64,000 nucleotides of DNA, from NCBI GenBank assembly GCA_900539375.1, contig UQBY01000014.1, positions 22,412 to 86,411 on the forward strand. The letters are read 5' to 3'. The notes below the pieces were generated by a model. It searched no databases and was not told where the DNA came from. It was given only the letters and a program-made list of their open reading frames with translations. The stretch is from an uncultured Clostridium sp. GTDB lineage: Bacteria; Bacillota; Clostridia; Clostridiales; Clostridiaceae. A program made the position numbers and the translations under genes. This document shows, piece after piece, positions 49,765 through 59,130 of the stretch; within the stretch, counting starts at the first letter, position 1; every line of letters begins with the position of its first letter.

Positions 49765-49799
49765 AAATAAGTTAGAATTAATATTTCTAAAACACTCAC

Positions 49800-49866
49800 C
49801 TCGTAGTCTGCCATTTTAAGGTTAGCAGGTAGATACTCTTAGACCATATTTCTAAGTATATACGAG
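49800..49866 (-). ncRNA. Purine (guanine-type) riboswitch aptamer
   Basis: P1 arms CTCGTA and TACGAG (49866-49861 and 49805-49800) enclose ATATGGTCTAAGAGT, TCTACCTGCTAACC and GGCAGACTACGAG, the classic three-way junction. The specificity base in GACTA is C, as in guanine/xanthine-responsive forms; adenine types have T. It controls pbuX-xpt by termination. Confidence 0.95.
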
Positions 49867-49924
49867 TTTTTTCTTTTGTTATCCTTTGAAAGTATAACAT
49901 ACAAAAGGTGCTTTAGTATAGTTA

Positions 49925-51091
49925 TTATTTAATTTCCTTTAAAAATCTTTCTATTCTTTTTAATGCTTCTATTATATTTTCCATTGATGAAGCATAACAA
50001 GCTCTTACAAAGCCTTCACCACATTCTCCAAAGGCATTTCCTGGAACTACAAGAACTTTTTCTTTAACTAAAAGTTGTTCACAAAATTCATCTGAAGTAA
50101 GACCTGTAGATTTAATAGAAGGAAATACATAAAATGCTCCTAATGGTTCAAAACATTCTAGTCCTAATTTTCTAAAACCATCTACTAAAACTCTTCTTCT
50201 TCTATTATATTCTCTAACCATCTTTTTAATACTATCATCTCCACCCTTTAATGCTTCTATTGCAGCATATTGAGCAGTTGTAGGAGAACACATTATAGAA
50301 TATTGATGTATTTTTTTCATTTGTTTTATTAATGCTTTATTTCCACATATATATCCAAGTCTCCAACCAGTCATTGCAAAGGCTTTTGAGAATCCATTTA
50401 TAACTAATGTTTTATCCTTTATTTCAGGAAAACTTGCTATTGATACATGAGGTTTATCATAAGAAAGTTCAGCATAAATTTCATCTGAAATTACAATTAC
50501 ATCTTTTTTTGCTAAAACCTCAACTATTGGCTTTAATTCTTCTCTAGTCATTATTGCACCTGTTGGATTATTAGGAAATGGTATTATAACAACCTTTGTT
50601 TTTTCTGTAATTGCTTCCTCTAATTCCTTTGCTGTAAGCTTAAAGCCATTTTCTGCTTTAAGATTTAACACCTTTGAAGTTGCCCCTGTAAAAGCTGTAC
50701 AACCTTTGTAAGCTACAAAGCTAGGTTCTGGAACAATGACTTCATCCCCAGGTCCTACTAAAGCTCTTAAAGCTATATCTATACCTTCGCTTCCTCCAAC
50801 AGTTACTATTATTTCATCATCAGGACAATATTCTAAATCAAATTTTCTATTTAAATATTTTGATATTTCTTTTCTTAATTCTATAAATCCTGCATTAGAA
50901 GAATAATGAGTATGTCCCTTTTCTAAAGAGTATATTCCTGCTTCACGTACATTCCAAGGTGTAACAAAATCCGGTTCACCAACTCCAAGAGAAATAACTC
51001 CTTCCATTTCATTTATTATATCAAAATACTTTCTTATTCCAGAAGGAGGCATATTTTTCACTTCTGGTCTTATCATATCCTCAATTATCAT
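49925..51091 (-). CDS. PLP-dependent aminotransferase, class I/II
   Basis: 388-aa fold-type I aminotransferase of the aspartate/aromatic group. Features are GVGEPDFVTPWNVREAG, the Asn/Asp pocket in PNNPTGAIM and SDEIYAELSY, and the PLP lysine in NGFSKAFAMTGWRLGY; Arg for the substrate carboxylate is near the C-terminus. Its ATG overlaps the Lrp gene stop by four bases (ATGA). The substrate is not clear; the T-box and Lrp partner suggest amino acid-linked control. Confidence 0.9.
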   Translation of the reverse strand: MIIEDMIRPEVKNMPPSGIRKYFDIINEMEGVISLGVGEPDFVTPWNVREAGIYSLEKGHTHYSSNAGFIELRKEISKYLNRKFDLEYCPDDEIIVTVGGSEGIDIALRALVGPGDEVIVPEPSFVAYKGCTAFTGATSKVLNLKAENGFKLTAKELEEAITEKTKVVIIPFPNNPTGAIMTREELKPIVEVLAKKDVIVISDEIYAELSYDKPHVSIASFPEIKDKTLVINGFSKAFAMTGWRLGYICGNKALIKQMKKIHQYSIMCSPTTAQYAAIEALKGGDDSIKKMVREYNRRRRVLVDGFRKLGLECFEPLGAFYVFPSIKSTGLTSDEFCEQLLVKEKVLVVPGNAFGECGEGFVRACYASSMENIIEALKRIERFLKEIK

Positions 51092-51570
51092 ATAAATATA
51101 TCCTCCCTATCATCAAACTTTTCTTCTTTAAATATAGTTCCATGGTCTTTGTATTTTTTTAATACAAAATGAGTTGCTGTTCCATTTACATATTCTTGAC
51201 ATGCAAGTTTATTTGAAACAAATAAAGCTACTTCCTTCATTGTTTTTCCTTCAACTATTACAGATAAATCAAAACCTCCAGAAGACATTAAATAACATGC
51301 TTTAACCTGTGGAAATTTGTATATTCTTTCTGCAACCTTATCAAAGCCATCACCTCTTTGAGGAGTTACCTTTACATCTATAATGGCAGTAATAACTTCT
51401 TTTCCTGTATTTTCCCAATTAACAAGAGTTGTATATCCAGCTATTATGCTTTTTTCTTCATAATCTCTTATTGCTTCTCTAACTTCTTCTACAGTTTTTC
51501 CAACCATTGTGGCTATTTGTTCATCTGTATATCTACTGTTTTCTTCTAAAATCTCTAAAATCTCTTCCAT
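51088..51570 (-). CDS. Lrp/AsnC family transcriptional regulator
   Basis: 160-aa regulator: N-terminal helix-turn-helix (NSRYTDEQIATMVGKTVEEVREAI) and C-terminal RAM ligand-binding domain (ITAIIDVKVTPQRGDGF). AGGAGG precedes the ATG. It is co-translated with an aminotransferase it probably regulates or serves with. A T-box leader precedes it, so amino acid starvation should raise its level. Confidence 0.92.
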   Translation of the reverse strand: MEEILEILEENSRYTDEQIATMVGKTVEEVREAIRDYEEKSIIAGYTTLVNWENTGKEVITAIIDVKVTPQRGDGFDKVAERIYKFPQVKACYLMSSGGFDLSVIVEGKTMKEVALFVSNKLACQEYVNGTATHFVLKKYKDHGTIFKEEKFDDREDIFI

Positions 51571-51599
51571 GTTTTTATCCTCCTATTAATTAATAAAAA

Positions 51600-51875
51600 A
51601 AGCCTCATCCCAAAAAGCAAGGGACGAAGCTATAAATTCCGTGGTACCACCCTAATTTAAGTAAAAAAATTATTACTCTCTTTAGTACCTTTATAACGTA
51701 AGGGACACGTTAATGCCTACATTAAGTTTAAAAAAACTTAGTTCTCAGCACAAGATTCAAAGGCTGCCTTCTTAAAAACAATCCTACTAGCTCTCACCAT
51801 ATACTAAATTCTCTTAAAGGTCTTATTTTTAATACTCTTCCTTATCAATATCTTTTTCATTATTAACATTTATTT
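51600..51875 (-). ncRNA. T-box leader
   Basis: The T-box sequence AGGGTGGTACCACG is at 51640-51653 on the minus strand, followed by a terminator with GCTTCGTCCC and GGGATGAGGC arms and a T run at 51594-51630. Stem I features (AGAGTA, AGAGAA, GGTGAGAGCT and TTTGAATC) lie at about 51750-51845. The codon after GAA plus one base is CTT (Leu), but TGC (Cys) is possible; I could not fix the specifier. It controls the lrp-aminotransferase pair by uncharged tRNA. Confidence 0.92.
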
Positions 51876-51910
51876 ATAAATATATACCTTTATTACCTGC
51901 AAGTCAATAT

Positions 51911-53095
51911 TTATTTAAATTCTTCTGCTAATTTAGTAAATGCTTGTAATGATTTTTCTATTTTTTCATAGCTTATGCAATAAGATAATCTAAAATGTCC
52001 TGGGCATCCAAAAGATGAGCCTGGAACAATTAATAAATTATATTTTTTTGCTGCTTCTGCAAAAGCTTTATCATCTGGTATTAAAGATTTTGGAAACAAA
52101 TAAAAGGCTCCTTGTGGCTTTACACATTCAAATCCTAAACTTATTAAATGATTATATAATAAATCTCTATTTTTCTTATATATATTTACATCTACCTCTG
52201 CTCCTAGTGTTCTTCCTATAACTCTTTGGAATAATGAAGGAGCATTTACAAAGCCTAATATTCTATTTGCAACATTTAATGATTGAATAACATCTTTATA
52301 ATCATCCATTTCGCTATTTGCTACTACATATCCTATTCTTTCTCCTGGAAGTGATAATGATTTACTATATGAATATCCTATAAAAGAATTTTTATGATAA
52401 TTTAAAAGAAATGGTACTTCTGCTCCATCATAAGCTATTTCTTTATAAGGTTCATCAGAAATAAGATATATGCTTGTTTTATATTCAGCTTCTTTTTTTC
52501 TAAGAACTTCTGCCATTTTTGTTAATGACTCTGAAGAATATATTACTCCTGTTGGGTTATTTGGAGTATTTATTATTATTGCTTTTGTTTTTGCTGTAAT
52601 TCCTTTTTCTAAAGCCTTAATATCTGGTTGGAATGTTTCTTTATCTGCTTGAACAACTACAAGTTTTCCATCAAAGTTATTAACATAGTTTTCATATTCT
52701 CCAAAAAATGGTGCTATTACAATAACCTCATCTTCTGGATTTAACAAAGTTTTTAATATAATATTTAATCCTCCAGCTGCACCACAAGTCATTACTATAT
52801 TATCTTTTGTAAGATTTACATTATTTTTTTTATTTATAAACTCTGCAATATTTTCTCTTACATCTTCATATCCAGAATTAGACATATATCCATGAACTAA
52901 ATTTTGAGGTTCTTCATTAATTATATCTATAATCGCCTGTTTAATTTCCTTTGGTGGCTCTACATTTGGATTTCCTAAACTATAATCAAAAACATTTTCT
53001 TCTCCATATTTTGCTGATAACTTTTTTCCTTCTTCAAACATAGCTCTTATTACCGAACTATTCTTAACTAATTTCTCCATTTTATTAGAAATCAT
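51911..53095 (-). CDS. PLP-dependent aminotransferase, class I/II
   Basis: 394-aa fold-type I aminotransferase, clearly different from the one at 49925. Features are YSLGNPNVEPPKEIKQAI, INTPNNPTGVIYS, SDEPYKEIAY and the PLP lysine in YSYSKSLSLPGERIGY. The substrate is unknown. AAGGGAAA precedes the ATG. It follows the small membrane protein gene after 20 bases. Confidence 0.9.
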   Translation of the reverse strand: MISNKMEKLVKNSSVIRAMFEEGKKLSAKYGEENVFDYSLGNPNVEPPKEIKQAIIDIINEEPQNLVHGYMSNSGYEDVRENIAEFINKKNNVNLTKDNIVMTCGAAGGLNIILKTLLNPEDEVIVIAPFFGEYENYVNNFDGKLVVVQADKETFQPDIKALEKGITAKTKAIIINTPNNPTGVIYSSESLTKMAEVLRKKEAEYKTSIYLISDEPYKEIAYDGAEVPFLLNYHKNSFIGYSYSKSLSLPGERIGYVVANSEMDDYKDVIQSLNVANRILGFVNAPSLFQRVIGRTLGAEVDVNIYKKNRDLLYNHLISLGFECVKPQGAFYLFPKSLIPDDKAFAEAAKKYNLLIVPGSSFGCPGHFRLSYCISYEKIEKSLQAFTKLAEEFK

Positions 53096-53115
53096 TATGT
53101 TTCCCTTCTTTCGAA

Positions 53116-53541
53116 TTATTTTCTTGATTTTCCATATAGGCCTTTTAATATTAATCCTACACCAGCTGCTGTCATTCCATACATCATAATAGTTGTAAAT
53201 AAATCTGTTCTTCTAAATGTTATTTCAAGTCCCATTAATATTCCAACTAATATTATTGCTAATCCAACTATAACAAAAAGCCAACCTAATATTGAATTAT
53301 CACTAAAAAATAAAATCATTACCCCTATAATTAGTGGAAGAAGCACTACTCCTGTTGGAAAGTTATTCATAAAATTTAGCCAACCACCAAAGCGAAAGCT
53401 TGTATGTACATCTGTATTTTTAAATATCATAAATGCACCTACACAAAATACTACAAGTCCAACAAAGAAAGTAAGAGCATCTCCTTTTTCTGCATTTCTT
53501 TTGTCCAATTTATTAGACATTTCTTCAATTTTTTTACTCAT
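53116..53541 (-). CDS. Unknown four-helix membrane protein
   Basis: 141-aa protein with a charged cytoplasmic start and about four hydrophobic segments (TFFVGLVVFCVGAFMIF, GVVLLPLIIGVMILFF, LGWLFVIVGLAIILVGI, TIMMYGMTAAGVGLIL). I do not recognise a family. It is well supported by AAGGGGG before the ATG. It is probably transcribed with the aminotransferase gene, with no functional clue. Confidence 0.75.
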   Translation of the reverse strand: MSKKIEEMSNKLDKRNAEKGDALTFFVGLVVFCVGAFMIFKNTDVHTSFRFGGWLNFMNNFPTGVVLLPLIIGVMILFFSDNSILGWLFVIVGLAIILVGILMGLEITFRRTDLFTTIMMYGMTAAGVGLILKGLYGKSRK

Positions 53542-53597
53542 ATTTTCCCCCTTAGTTTTTAATATTTATATTATACCAAGTTTTACCCTTTTTGTGT

Positions 53598-55007
53598 TTA
53601 TTTCTTACTAATTACTTTTATCTTATTTTTATTAATTCCTAATACCATACATTTAGCTTTTAAATATAATTTTATATCTTTAATAAGTTCTTTAGTTAAT
53701 ACTTCTCCTGGAGATATTATAGGTATTCCTGGAGGATATGGAACTATTGCTTCCTTAATTATCCTTCCTTCTCCTTCTTCTAAGGTACAAATTTCTTCCT
53801 TAAAATTAAAAACCTCATAGGGTTCAAAAATTTTCTTAGGAATTTCTTCTCTAAAGCTTACACTTATTTTTTCATCTTCTATTTCTTTTATATTAAGTTT
53901 TTCTATAGCAGAATAAAGCTTATTTAATCCCTCTTCTCCGTTACATGGAGCTAAAAGTAAAACAACTCCAGAAGAAAAACTCATTTCTCCTTGAATTTTT
54001 TCTTTTCTTAAATAATCAAGAAATTTATGTCCACTATATCCTTTAGGAAGTATAATTAAATATCTTGTTTTATCTAAATTATACCCTTTAGGTAGGTCTT
54101 CATCTCCTATAATTTTAACTTTTTTAAGTTCATTAATTTTTTTTCTTTTTTCCTCACATAGTTCAATTAAATTTTCAAAGTCTTCTTTTCCATACCTTTC
54201 TAAATAATATCTTGCATAATCTAAAGATGCCATTACAAGATAGGAAGGGGAAGTTGTCATAAAAGCACTTATATAAAATTCTGCTTTTTCACATTCATCA
54301 TTTACAAAAACAAAAGAGCCTCCAGTTAAAGCTGGTAATGTTTTATGAGCACTTGCAATAACATAATCACCTAAAGCTGCCATTGACTTTGGAAGTTTTT
54401 CACTTATTCCATAATGGGCTCCATGAGCTTCATCTATTATAACCTTTAATCCTATCTTTTTTAACTTACATACTACCTTTTCAATATCATAGGATATTCC
54501 AAAGTAATTAGGATAAGTTAGTATAATTCCCTTTGGATTTTTTGCCTTTTTTAATGCCTTATATATTTCCTCTTCATCTGGAGGAAGAAAATATCTTTCA
54601 TCAGAAATTTTAGGCTCTATATACTGAACTTTAAGTTTTCTTAAAATAAGACCATTATATACTGCTCTATGACAATTTCTTTCTACTAATATTTCATCCC
54701 CTTCATTAAAGGCAGAAAACATGGAGGATAAAATTCCTCCTGTGCTTCCATTAACCATAAAAAAAGCTTTTTTGCATCCATAAAGATTTTTTAATTTTTC
54801 CTGAGCCTCTTTAATAACACCTTCTGGGTGATGAAGATTATCTAAAGGCTCAACTTCAGTAATATCTAAAAGCCCTAAACTTTCTATAAATTCTTTTCCT
54901 TTAGAATCCCTTTTGAAAGCTTCCCCAGATTTATTTCCTGGCATTGAAAAAGCTATATTGTTTTCTTTTTTATAATTTATTAATGCTTCTAATAAAGGTA
55001 AATCCAT
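53598..55007 (-). CDS. Orn/Lys/Arg decarboxylase family protein
   Basis: 469-aa PLP enzyme of the basic amino acid decarboxylase family, without the N-terminal wing domain of the large inducible forms. Features are FSMPGNKSGEAF, HHPEGVIKEAQEKLKNLYG, FMVNGSTGGILS, DEAHGAHYG and the PLP lysine in SAHKTLPALTGG. ATG at 55007 is chosen (AAGGGAG seven bases before), just inside the end of the M16 gene. Substrate could be lysine, arginine or ornithine. It ends the SCIFF cluster. Confidence 0.87.
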   Translation of the reverse strand: MDLPLLEALINYKKENNIAFSMPGNKSGEAFKRDSKGKEFIESLGLLDITEVEPLDNLHHPEGVIKEAQEKLKNLYGCKKAFFMVNGSTGGILSSMFSAFNEGDEILVERNCHRAVYNGLILRKLKVQYIEPKISDERYFLPPDEEEIYKALKKAKNPKGIILTYPNYFGISYDIEKVVCKLKKIGLKVIIDEAHGAHYGISEKLPKSMAALGDYVIASAHKTLPALTGGSFVFVNDECEKAEFYISAFMTTSPSYLVMASLDYARYYLERYGKEDFENLIELCEEKRKKINELKKVKIIGDEDLPKGYNLDKTRYLIILPKGYSGHKFLDYLRKEKIQGEMSFSSGVVLLLAPCNGEEGLNKLYSAIEKLNIKEIEDEKISVSFREEIPKKIFEPYEVFNFKEEICTLEEGEGRIIKEAIVPYPPGIPIISPGEVLTKELIKDIKLYLKAKCMVLGINKNKIKVISKK

Positions 55008-55011
55008 ACTT

Positions 55012-56232
55012 TTACTCCCTTGGATTAATAACTTGAATTGTTGCTTGTTTAAGAACTTCATCTCCAATAGCTAACATTTCTTTTACAAGTATATTATTCA
55101 TGTTTTCTAACATATTTTCATAGACTTTATAATCATTAAACATTACACTATATTTTGAAATTTCTTTTGCAATTTGTATGCTTTGCTCCTCTTTAAAAAG
55201 TTTTCTAAGCTTTATGTTTTTACATAATTCTTTTATTCTCTCTTCATCTAAAGAAGCTGCATCTTTTTTTACTTCCTTAATTGATTCCTTAACAAGTTTT
55301 ATTGCTTTTTTAACATTTTTTTTAGATGTGGTAAACATTATTTTATAAAGCTTAACATCTTTATCATAATCTATTTCACTACATACATCATATACTAATC
55401 CATTTTTTGTTCTAAGTTTATCAAATAAAACAGAATCAGCTCCTACACAAAAATATGCATCAAAAAGCTTAAGCATTTTTAATTGTATTTCACTTAATTC
55501 TTTTATTGGAAATATAATTTCCACTCTGCTTACCTTTATCCCACCTTTTTCTTCAATAAATATTCCTTTTTTAGGCCTTTCACTTGAAGAAATAATTTTA
55601 TTTCTTTTTCTAAATTTCCATCTACCAAAAAATCTGTTTATTGTTTCTTTAACACTATTAAAATCTAGTGATGACACAACAGCTATTGATGTATTTGATG
55701 GAACATAATTCTCTTTATAAAATTCTCTTAAATCTTCTAAAGTCATATTTTTCAATCCTTGAACACTCCCAATAATAGGATACTTTAATCTATTCTCATT
55801 AAAAGCATTAAAAAATAATCTATCTTCACAATACTGTTCTATATCCTCATCCCACTCTTTAAGTTCCTGAATTATTACATCCATTTCTTCCTTAAAGCCC
55901 TCTTTAGGGAAAACTGGATTGATTAAAATATCCGATAATATATCTATTCCTATTTCAAAGTCCTCTTCTAAAAGACTGCCATAATATATAACATAAGAAT
56001 AATTGGTCATAGCATTGTGAAAAGCAAAGTTTTTATGAAAAATTTTGTTTATCTCCTGCTCATTTCTAGTTTTTGTGCCTTTAAATACCATATGCTCAGT
56101 TGCATGGGCTACTCCCATAATATTTTTTTCTACTGCTGCCCCTGCATCAAGCCCAATAGAAATTGATGTTAATTTAGATTGAATATTTTTATATATAATT
56201 TTTACACCATTATCTAGCTGATAATATTCCAT
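55012..56232 (-). CDS. M16 family zinc peptidase
   Basis: 406-aa insulinase-type peptidase. The inverted zinc motif is HATEH (His43, Glu46, His47) followed by MVFKGT, and the third ligand region is EEMDVIIQELKEW, so it looks catalytically intact. The C-terminal half is the second M16 domain. No signal peptide is seen. Its position right after scfB makes it a candidate leader peptidase for the SCIFF peptide; this is inference. Confidence 0.88.
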   Translation of the reverse strand: MEYYQLDNGVKIIYKNIQSKLTSISIGLDAGAAVEKNIMGVAHATEHMVFKGTKTRNEQEINKIFHKNFAFHNAMTNYSYVIYYGSLLEEDFEIGIDILSDILINPVFPKEGFKEEMDVIIQELKEWDEDIEQYCEDRLFFNAFNENRLKYPIIGSVQGLKNMTLEDLREFYKENYVPSNTSIAVVSSLDFNSVKETINRFFGRWKFRKRNKIISSSERPKKGIFIEEKGGIKVSRVEIIFPIKELSEIQLKMLKLFDAYFCVGADSVLFDKLRTKNGLVYDVCSEIDYDKDVKLYKIMFTTSKKNVKKAIKLVKESIKEVKKDAASLDEERIKELCKNIKLRKLFKEEQSIQIAKEISKYSVMFNDYKVYENMLENMNNILVKEMLAIGDEVLKQATIQVINPRE

Positions 56233-56252
56233 AATAAATTTCCTCTTGTTTA

Positions 56253-57614
56253 TTAAAGTTCCTCAGCTTTTAAAGCTATAGCACATTCAATTCTCTTTTT
56301 TTGCATCTTACAACCTATTTCATAAGGTATATTCATATCACCATTAAAGTTTACATTATTAGCTTGACAGCCTCCACTACAATAAAATCTTGCCCAACAT
56401 TCTCTACATTTAGGTTTATTGTATATATGTGCTTTTTTAAATTTCTTTCCTAATTCAGCATCATAAGTATCATCAAAAACCGAACCTAATTTATATTCCT
56501 CTTTACCAACAAATTGATGGCATGGATAAACATCTCCTTGTGGAGTTATAGCTACATATTCAAAACCTGAACCACATCCTGAAATTCTCTTATAAACACA
56601 AGGTCCACCTTGTAAGTCTATATTAAAATGATAGAAAGTAAATTCATCTTTTCCTTCTCTTTTTCTTCTCGCCATTTCATTATATAACTTATCATAGTTA
56701 TCAAATATTTCTGGAATATCCTCTTCTCTTATTGCTAAAGGATGACCATCTTCTAAAACTACTGGTTCTATTGATATTTCTCTAAAACCTTCATTTAACA
56801 TAGAAACTACATCTTCATAAAAATCAACATTATCTCTTGTAAATGTTCCTCTTACATAATAAGTTTTCCCTTTAGTTCTTTTAGAAATCATCTTTTTAAT
56901 GTTTGGAAGTATATCATCATAAGAGCCTGAGCCATCAACTTTAATTCTTACTTTGTCATTAACTTCTTTTCTTCCATCTAATGATAAAATAATATTTCCC
57001 ATTTCCTTATCCATAAAGTCCATCATTTCATCATTTAAAAGAGTAGCATTAGTTGTCATTGTAAATCTTATATTTTTATTCCACTTAGCTTCATTATCTC
57101 TTGCATATTGTATTATTTCTTTTATTGTGTCCATTATTAATGTTGGTTCTCCACCAAATAAATCTATTTCTATATTTTTTCTTGGACCACTTCTTTTAAT
57201 TACATAATCAATAGCTTTTTTAGCAGTTTCCACAGACATTACTCCCTTATGTCCATGATATTCCCCTTCATCTGCAAAACAATATTTACATCTTAAATTA
57301 CATCCATGAATTATATTTAAACAAACAGCCTTTATATAATCTCTATCATCCATTGAACTATGAGCTATTTCTTCATATTGGTCTGGAGAATATAATACTT
57401 CTTCTTTTACAAGCTCTTCTATTTCATCATAAGCTTCAGAAATTTCATCTTCATTATACTTTTCTTTTAATTCATTTATTACATCTACTTTTTCCTTTAA
57501 TTTATCATCATCTAATATATCATAAACAAGTTCATCTACTATATGAACTGCTCCTGTATTTACATCTAATACAAAATAATTTTCACCTTGCTTAAACTTA
57601 TGTATAAAAGCCAT
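56253..57614 (-). CDS. scfB: SCIFF maturase, radical SAM/SPASM thioether synthase
   Basis: 453-aa radical SAM peptide maturase that forms thioether links in the ScfA peptide. The N-terminal peptide-recognition region is about 1-85. The SAM cluster cysteines are Cys105, Cys109 and Cys112 (GCNLRCKYCFADEGEYHG). The C-terminal SPASM-type region has several cysteines (ISGCGSGFEY, VYPCHQF, CRECWARFYCSGGC and GCKMQKK) for two more clusters. GGAGGG precedes the ATG. It lies about 70 bases after scfA. Confidence 0.94.
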   Translation of the reverse strand: MAFIHKFKQGENYFVLDVNTGAVHIVDELVYDILDDDKLKEKVDVINELKEKYNEDEISEAYDEIEELVKEEVLYSPDQYEEIAHSSMDDRDYIKAVCLNIIHGCNLRCKYCFADEGEYHGHKGVMSVETAKKAIDYVIKRSGPRKNIEIDLFGGEPTLIMDTIKEIIQYARDNEAKWNKNIRFTMTTNATLLNDEMMDFMDKEMGNIILSLDGRKEVNDKVRIKVDGSGSYDDILPNIKKMISKRTKGKTYYVRGTFTRDNVDFYEDVVSMLNEGFREISIEPVVLEDGHPLAIREEDIPEIFDNYDKLYNEMARRKREGKDEFTFYHFNIDLQGGPCVYKRISGCGSGFEYVAITPQGDVYPCHQFVGKEEYKLGSVFDDTYDAELGKKFKKAHIYNKPKCRECWARFYCSGGCQANNVNFNGDMNIPYEIGCKMQKKRIECAIALKAEEL

Positions 57615-57644
57615 CTACATTTCCCTCCACATAATCATAAAGAA

Positions 57645-57665
57645 GCAGTAACATAAAGTTACTGC
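57645..57665 (-). terminator. Hairpin between scfA and scfB
   Basis: GCAGTAAC (57645-57652) and GTTACTGC (57658-57665) with a 5-nt loop; only TTCTTT follows on the minus strand, so it is likely a weak terminator or mRNA stabiliser giving more scfA than scfB. Confidence 0.6.
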
Positions 57666-57685
57666 CACCTTTTTTTGTCTTTTTA

Positions 57686-57823
57686 TTAGTTTTCGCATTC
57701 TAGATTTGCAACAGTACAAGAAGTCTTACATGCTGATTGACATGAGTTTGCACATTCTTTGCAACCTGGCTTACATAAACTATTTTTTATGTTAGTTTTG
57801 TTTATAGTCTTTATGTGTTTCAT
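57686..57823 (-). CDS. scfA: SCIFF precursor peptide, seven cysteines
   Basis: 45-aa ribosomal peptide precursor of the Six Cysteines in Forty-Five family. It starts MKHIKTINKTNIKNSL, the conserved leader, and continues with CKPGCKECANSCQSACKTSC and VANLECEN. Cysteines are at 17, 21, 24, 28, 32, 36 and 43; the usual family pattern has six, so Cys17 is extra. GGAGG lies nine bases before the ATG. The gene is too short for usual length cut-offs. The maturase ScfB is encoded directly downstream. Confidence 0.95.
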   Translation of the reverse strand: MKHIKTINKTNIKNSLCKPGCKECANSCQSACKTSCTVANLECEN

Positions 57824-57921
57824 GCTGATATACCTCCATATAAATTTTTACTCTTAATTATACCATATTTTTAATTACTTTAGGAAGGATTTTGTAGAAT
57901 ATTGCTCATTTTTTTAATTTT

Positions 57922-59130
57922 TTATAAATCTACATGAAAAATTGTTCTATTGTTTTCACTTTCAGCATAAATTTTTCCATTATATTTTGATACAATAGTC
58001 TTTGCTATTGAAAGACCTAAGCCATAACCACCTTTTTCTCTAGCTCTTGATTTGTCCACTCTATAAAATCTTTCAAATATTTTTTCTAAATCTTCTTTAG
58101 GAATATTTTCTCCTGTATTTTCTACAGATAAATGAATTTTTTGTTTATCTTCTTTTAATCTTATTTTTATTTCAGTATTTTTAAAAGAATGTTTTATTGC
58201 ATTATCTATAAGTATTCCTATAAGTTGATTAAATCCTTCTTTATTTCCTTTAAATAAAATATTTTCTTTAATGTCACAATTTAGTTCTAAATTATTTTCA
58301 TATAAAATACCTTCAAAATTTAATGCTTGATTCATAACAATATCACTTAAATTAAATTCAGTTTCTTCTCCTAAAACTTCATTATTATCTGCTTTAGCTA
58401 AATATAAAAGATTGCTAACAAGCTTTGACATTCTATTTGTTTGAAAGGCAATATAATCAATCCATTTCTTTTGATTTTTAATAGTATCATTTTCATTTGC
58501 ATTTAATAAATCAATATTTGTACTTATTATAGCAAGTGGTGTTTTTAACTCATGAGAAGCATCTGCAATAAATCTTTTTTGTGAATTATATGCTTCTTCA
58601 ACTGGTCTTATTGCTTTTTTAGCAATAATTAAACTTATAAAAAAGAATACTATAAGACTAATTGCTCCAATAATACTTGAAATAATAATAAGTCTATTTA
58701 AAAATTGTTTGTGACTACTTTCTTCTCTTAAAATTATAGATATATCTCCTGCTGGATTTTGTTTATATATATAAGCAAAGGTATAATCATCACTTTCTGT
58801 AAAGCCTTTATTTTTATTACTACTTAAAACTTCCTTTATTGTCTTTATAAGTTCACTTTCTTCTATATCTAATTTAGTTTGATAAATAAATTTATTATTA
58901 GCAGTATTATATTTTCCAATAATACTATTAAGAGCTTCTCTATCCATAGGCCCATCCATATTATTTGGTCTCATATTCATAGTATTTAAGCTATCTCCTA
59001 AACGAGAAAATATTTCATATTCACTATTACTTTTCATTCCTATGTATATAGCTATCATAATAAGAAAAACTATAGAGGTAAGTAAAATCATTGTAGTTGC
59101 AATAAATCTTATTTTTAACTTTTTAAACAT
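57922..59130 (-). CDS. Two-component sensor histidine kinase
   Basis: 402-aa membrane kinase. Membrane segments lie at about 10-30 and 147-168, leaving a sensor region of about 115 residues outside. A HAMP-like linker is followed by the H box RFIADASHELKTPL, N box LIDNAIKHS, G1 box NTGENIPKEDLEKIFERFY and G2 box GGYGLGLSIAKTI. It starts directly after the regulator stop. The signal sensed is unknown. Confidence 0.93.
   Translation of the reverse strand: MFKKLKIRFIATTMILLTSIVFLIMIAIYIGMKSNSEYEIFSRLGDSLNTMNMRPNNMDGPMDREALNSIIGKYNTANNKFIYQTKLDIEESELIKTIKEVLSSNKNKGFTESDDYTFAYIYKQNPAGDISIILREESSHKQFLNRLIIISSIIGAISLIVFFFISLIIAKKAIRPVEEAYNSQKRFIADASHELKTPLAIISTNIDLLNANENDTIKNQKKWIDYIAFQTNRMSKLVSNLLYLAKADNNEVLGEETEFNLSDIVMNQALNFEGILYENNLELNCDIKENILFKGNKEGFNQLIGILIDNAIKHSFKNTEIKIRLKEDKQKIHLSVENTGENIPKEDLEKIFERFYRVDKSRAREKGGYGLGLSIAKTIVSKYNGKIYAESENNRTIFHVDL

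Noticed and set aside
51740..51760. Cys (TGC) or Ser (TCT) as the T-box specifier
   Set aside because: Both occur close to GAATC, but spacing after GAA fits CTT better; not decisive, so kept as uncertain.
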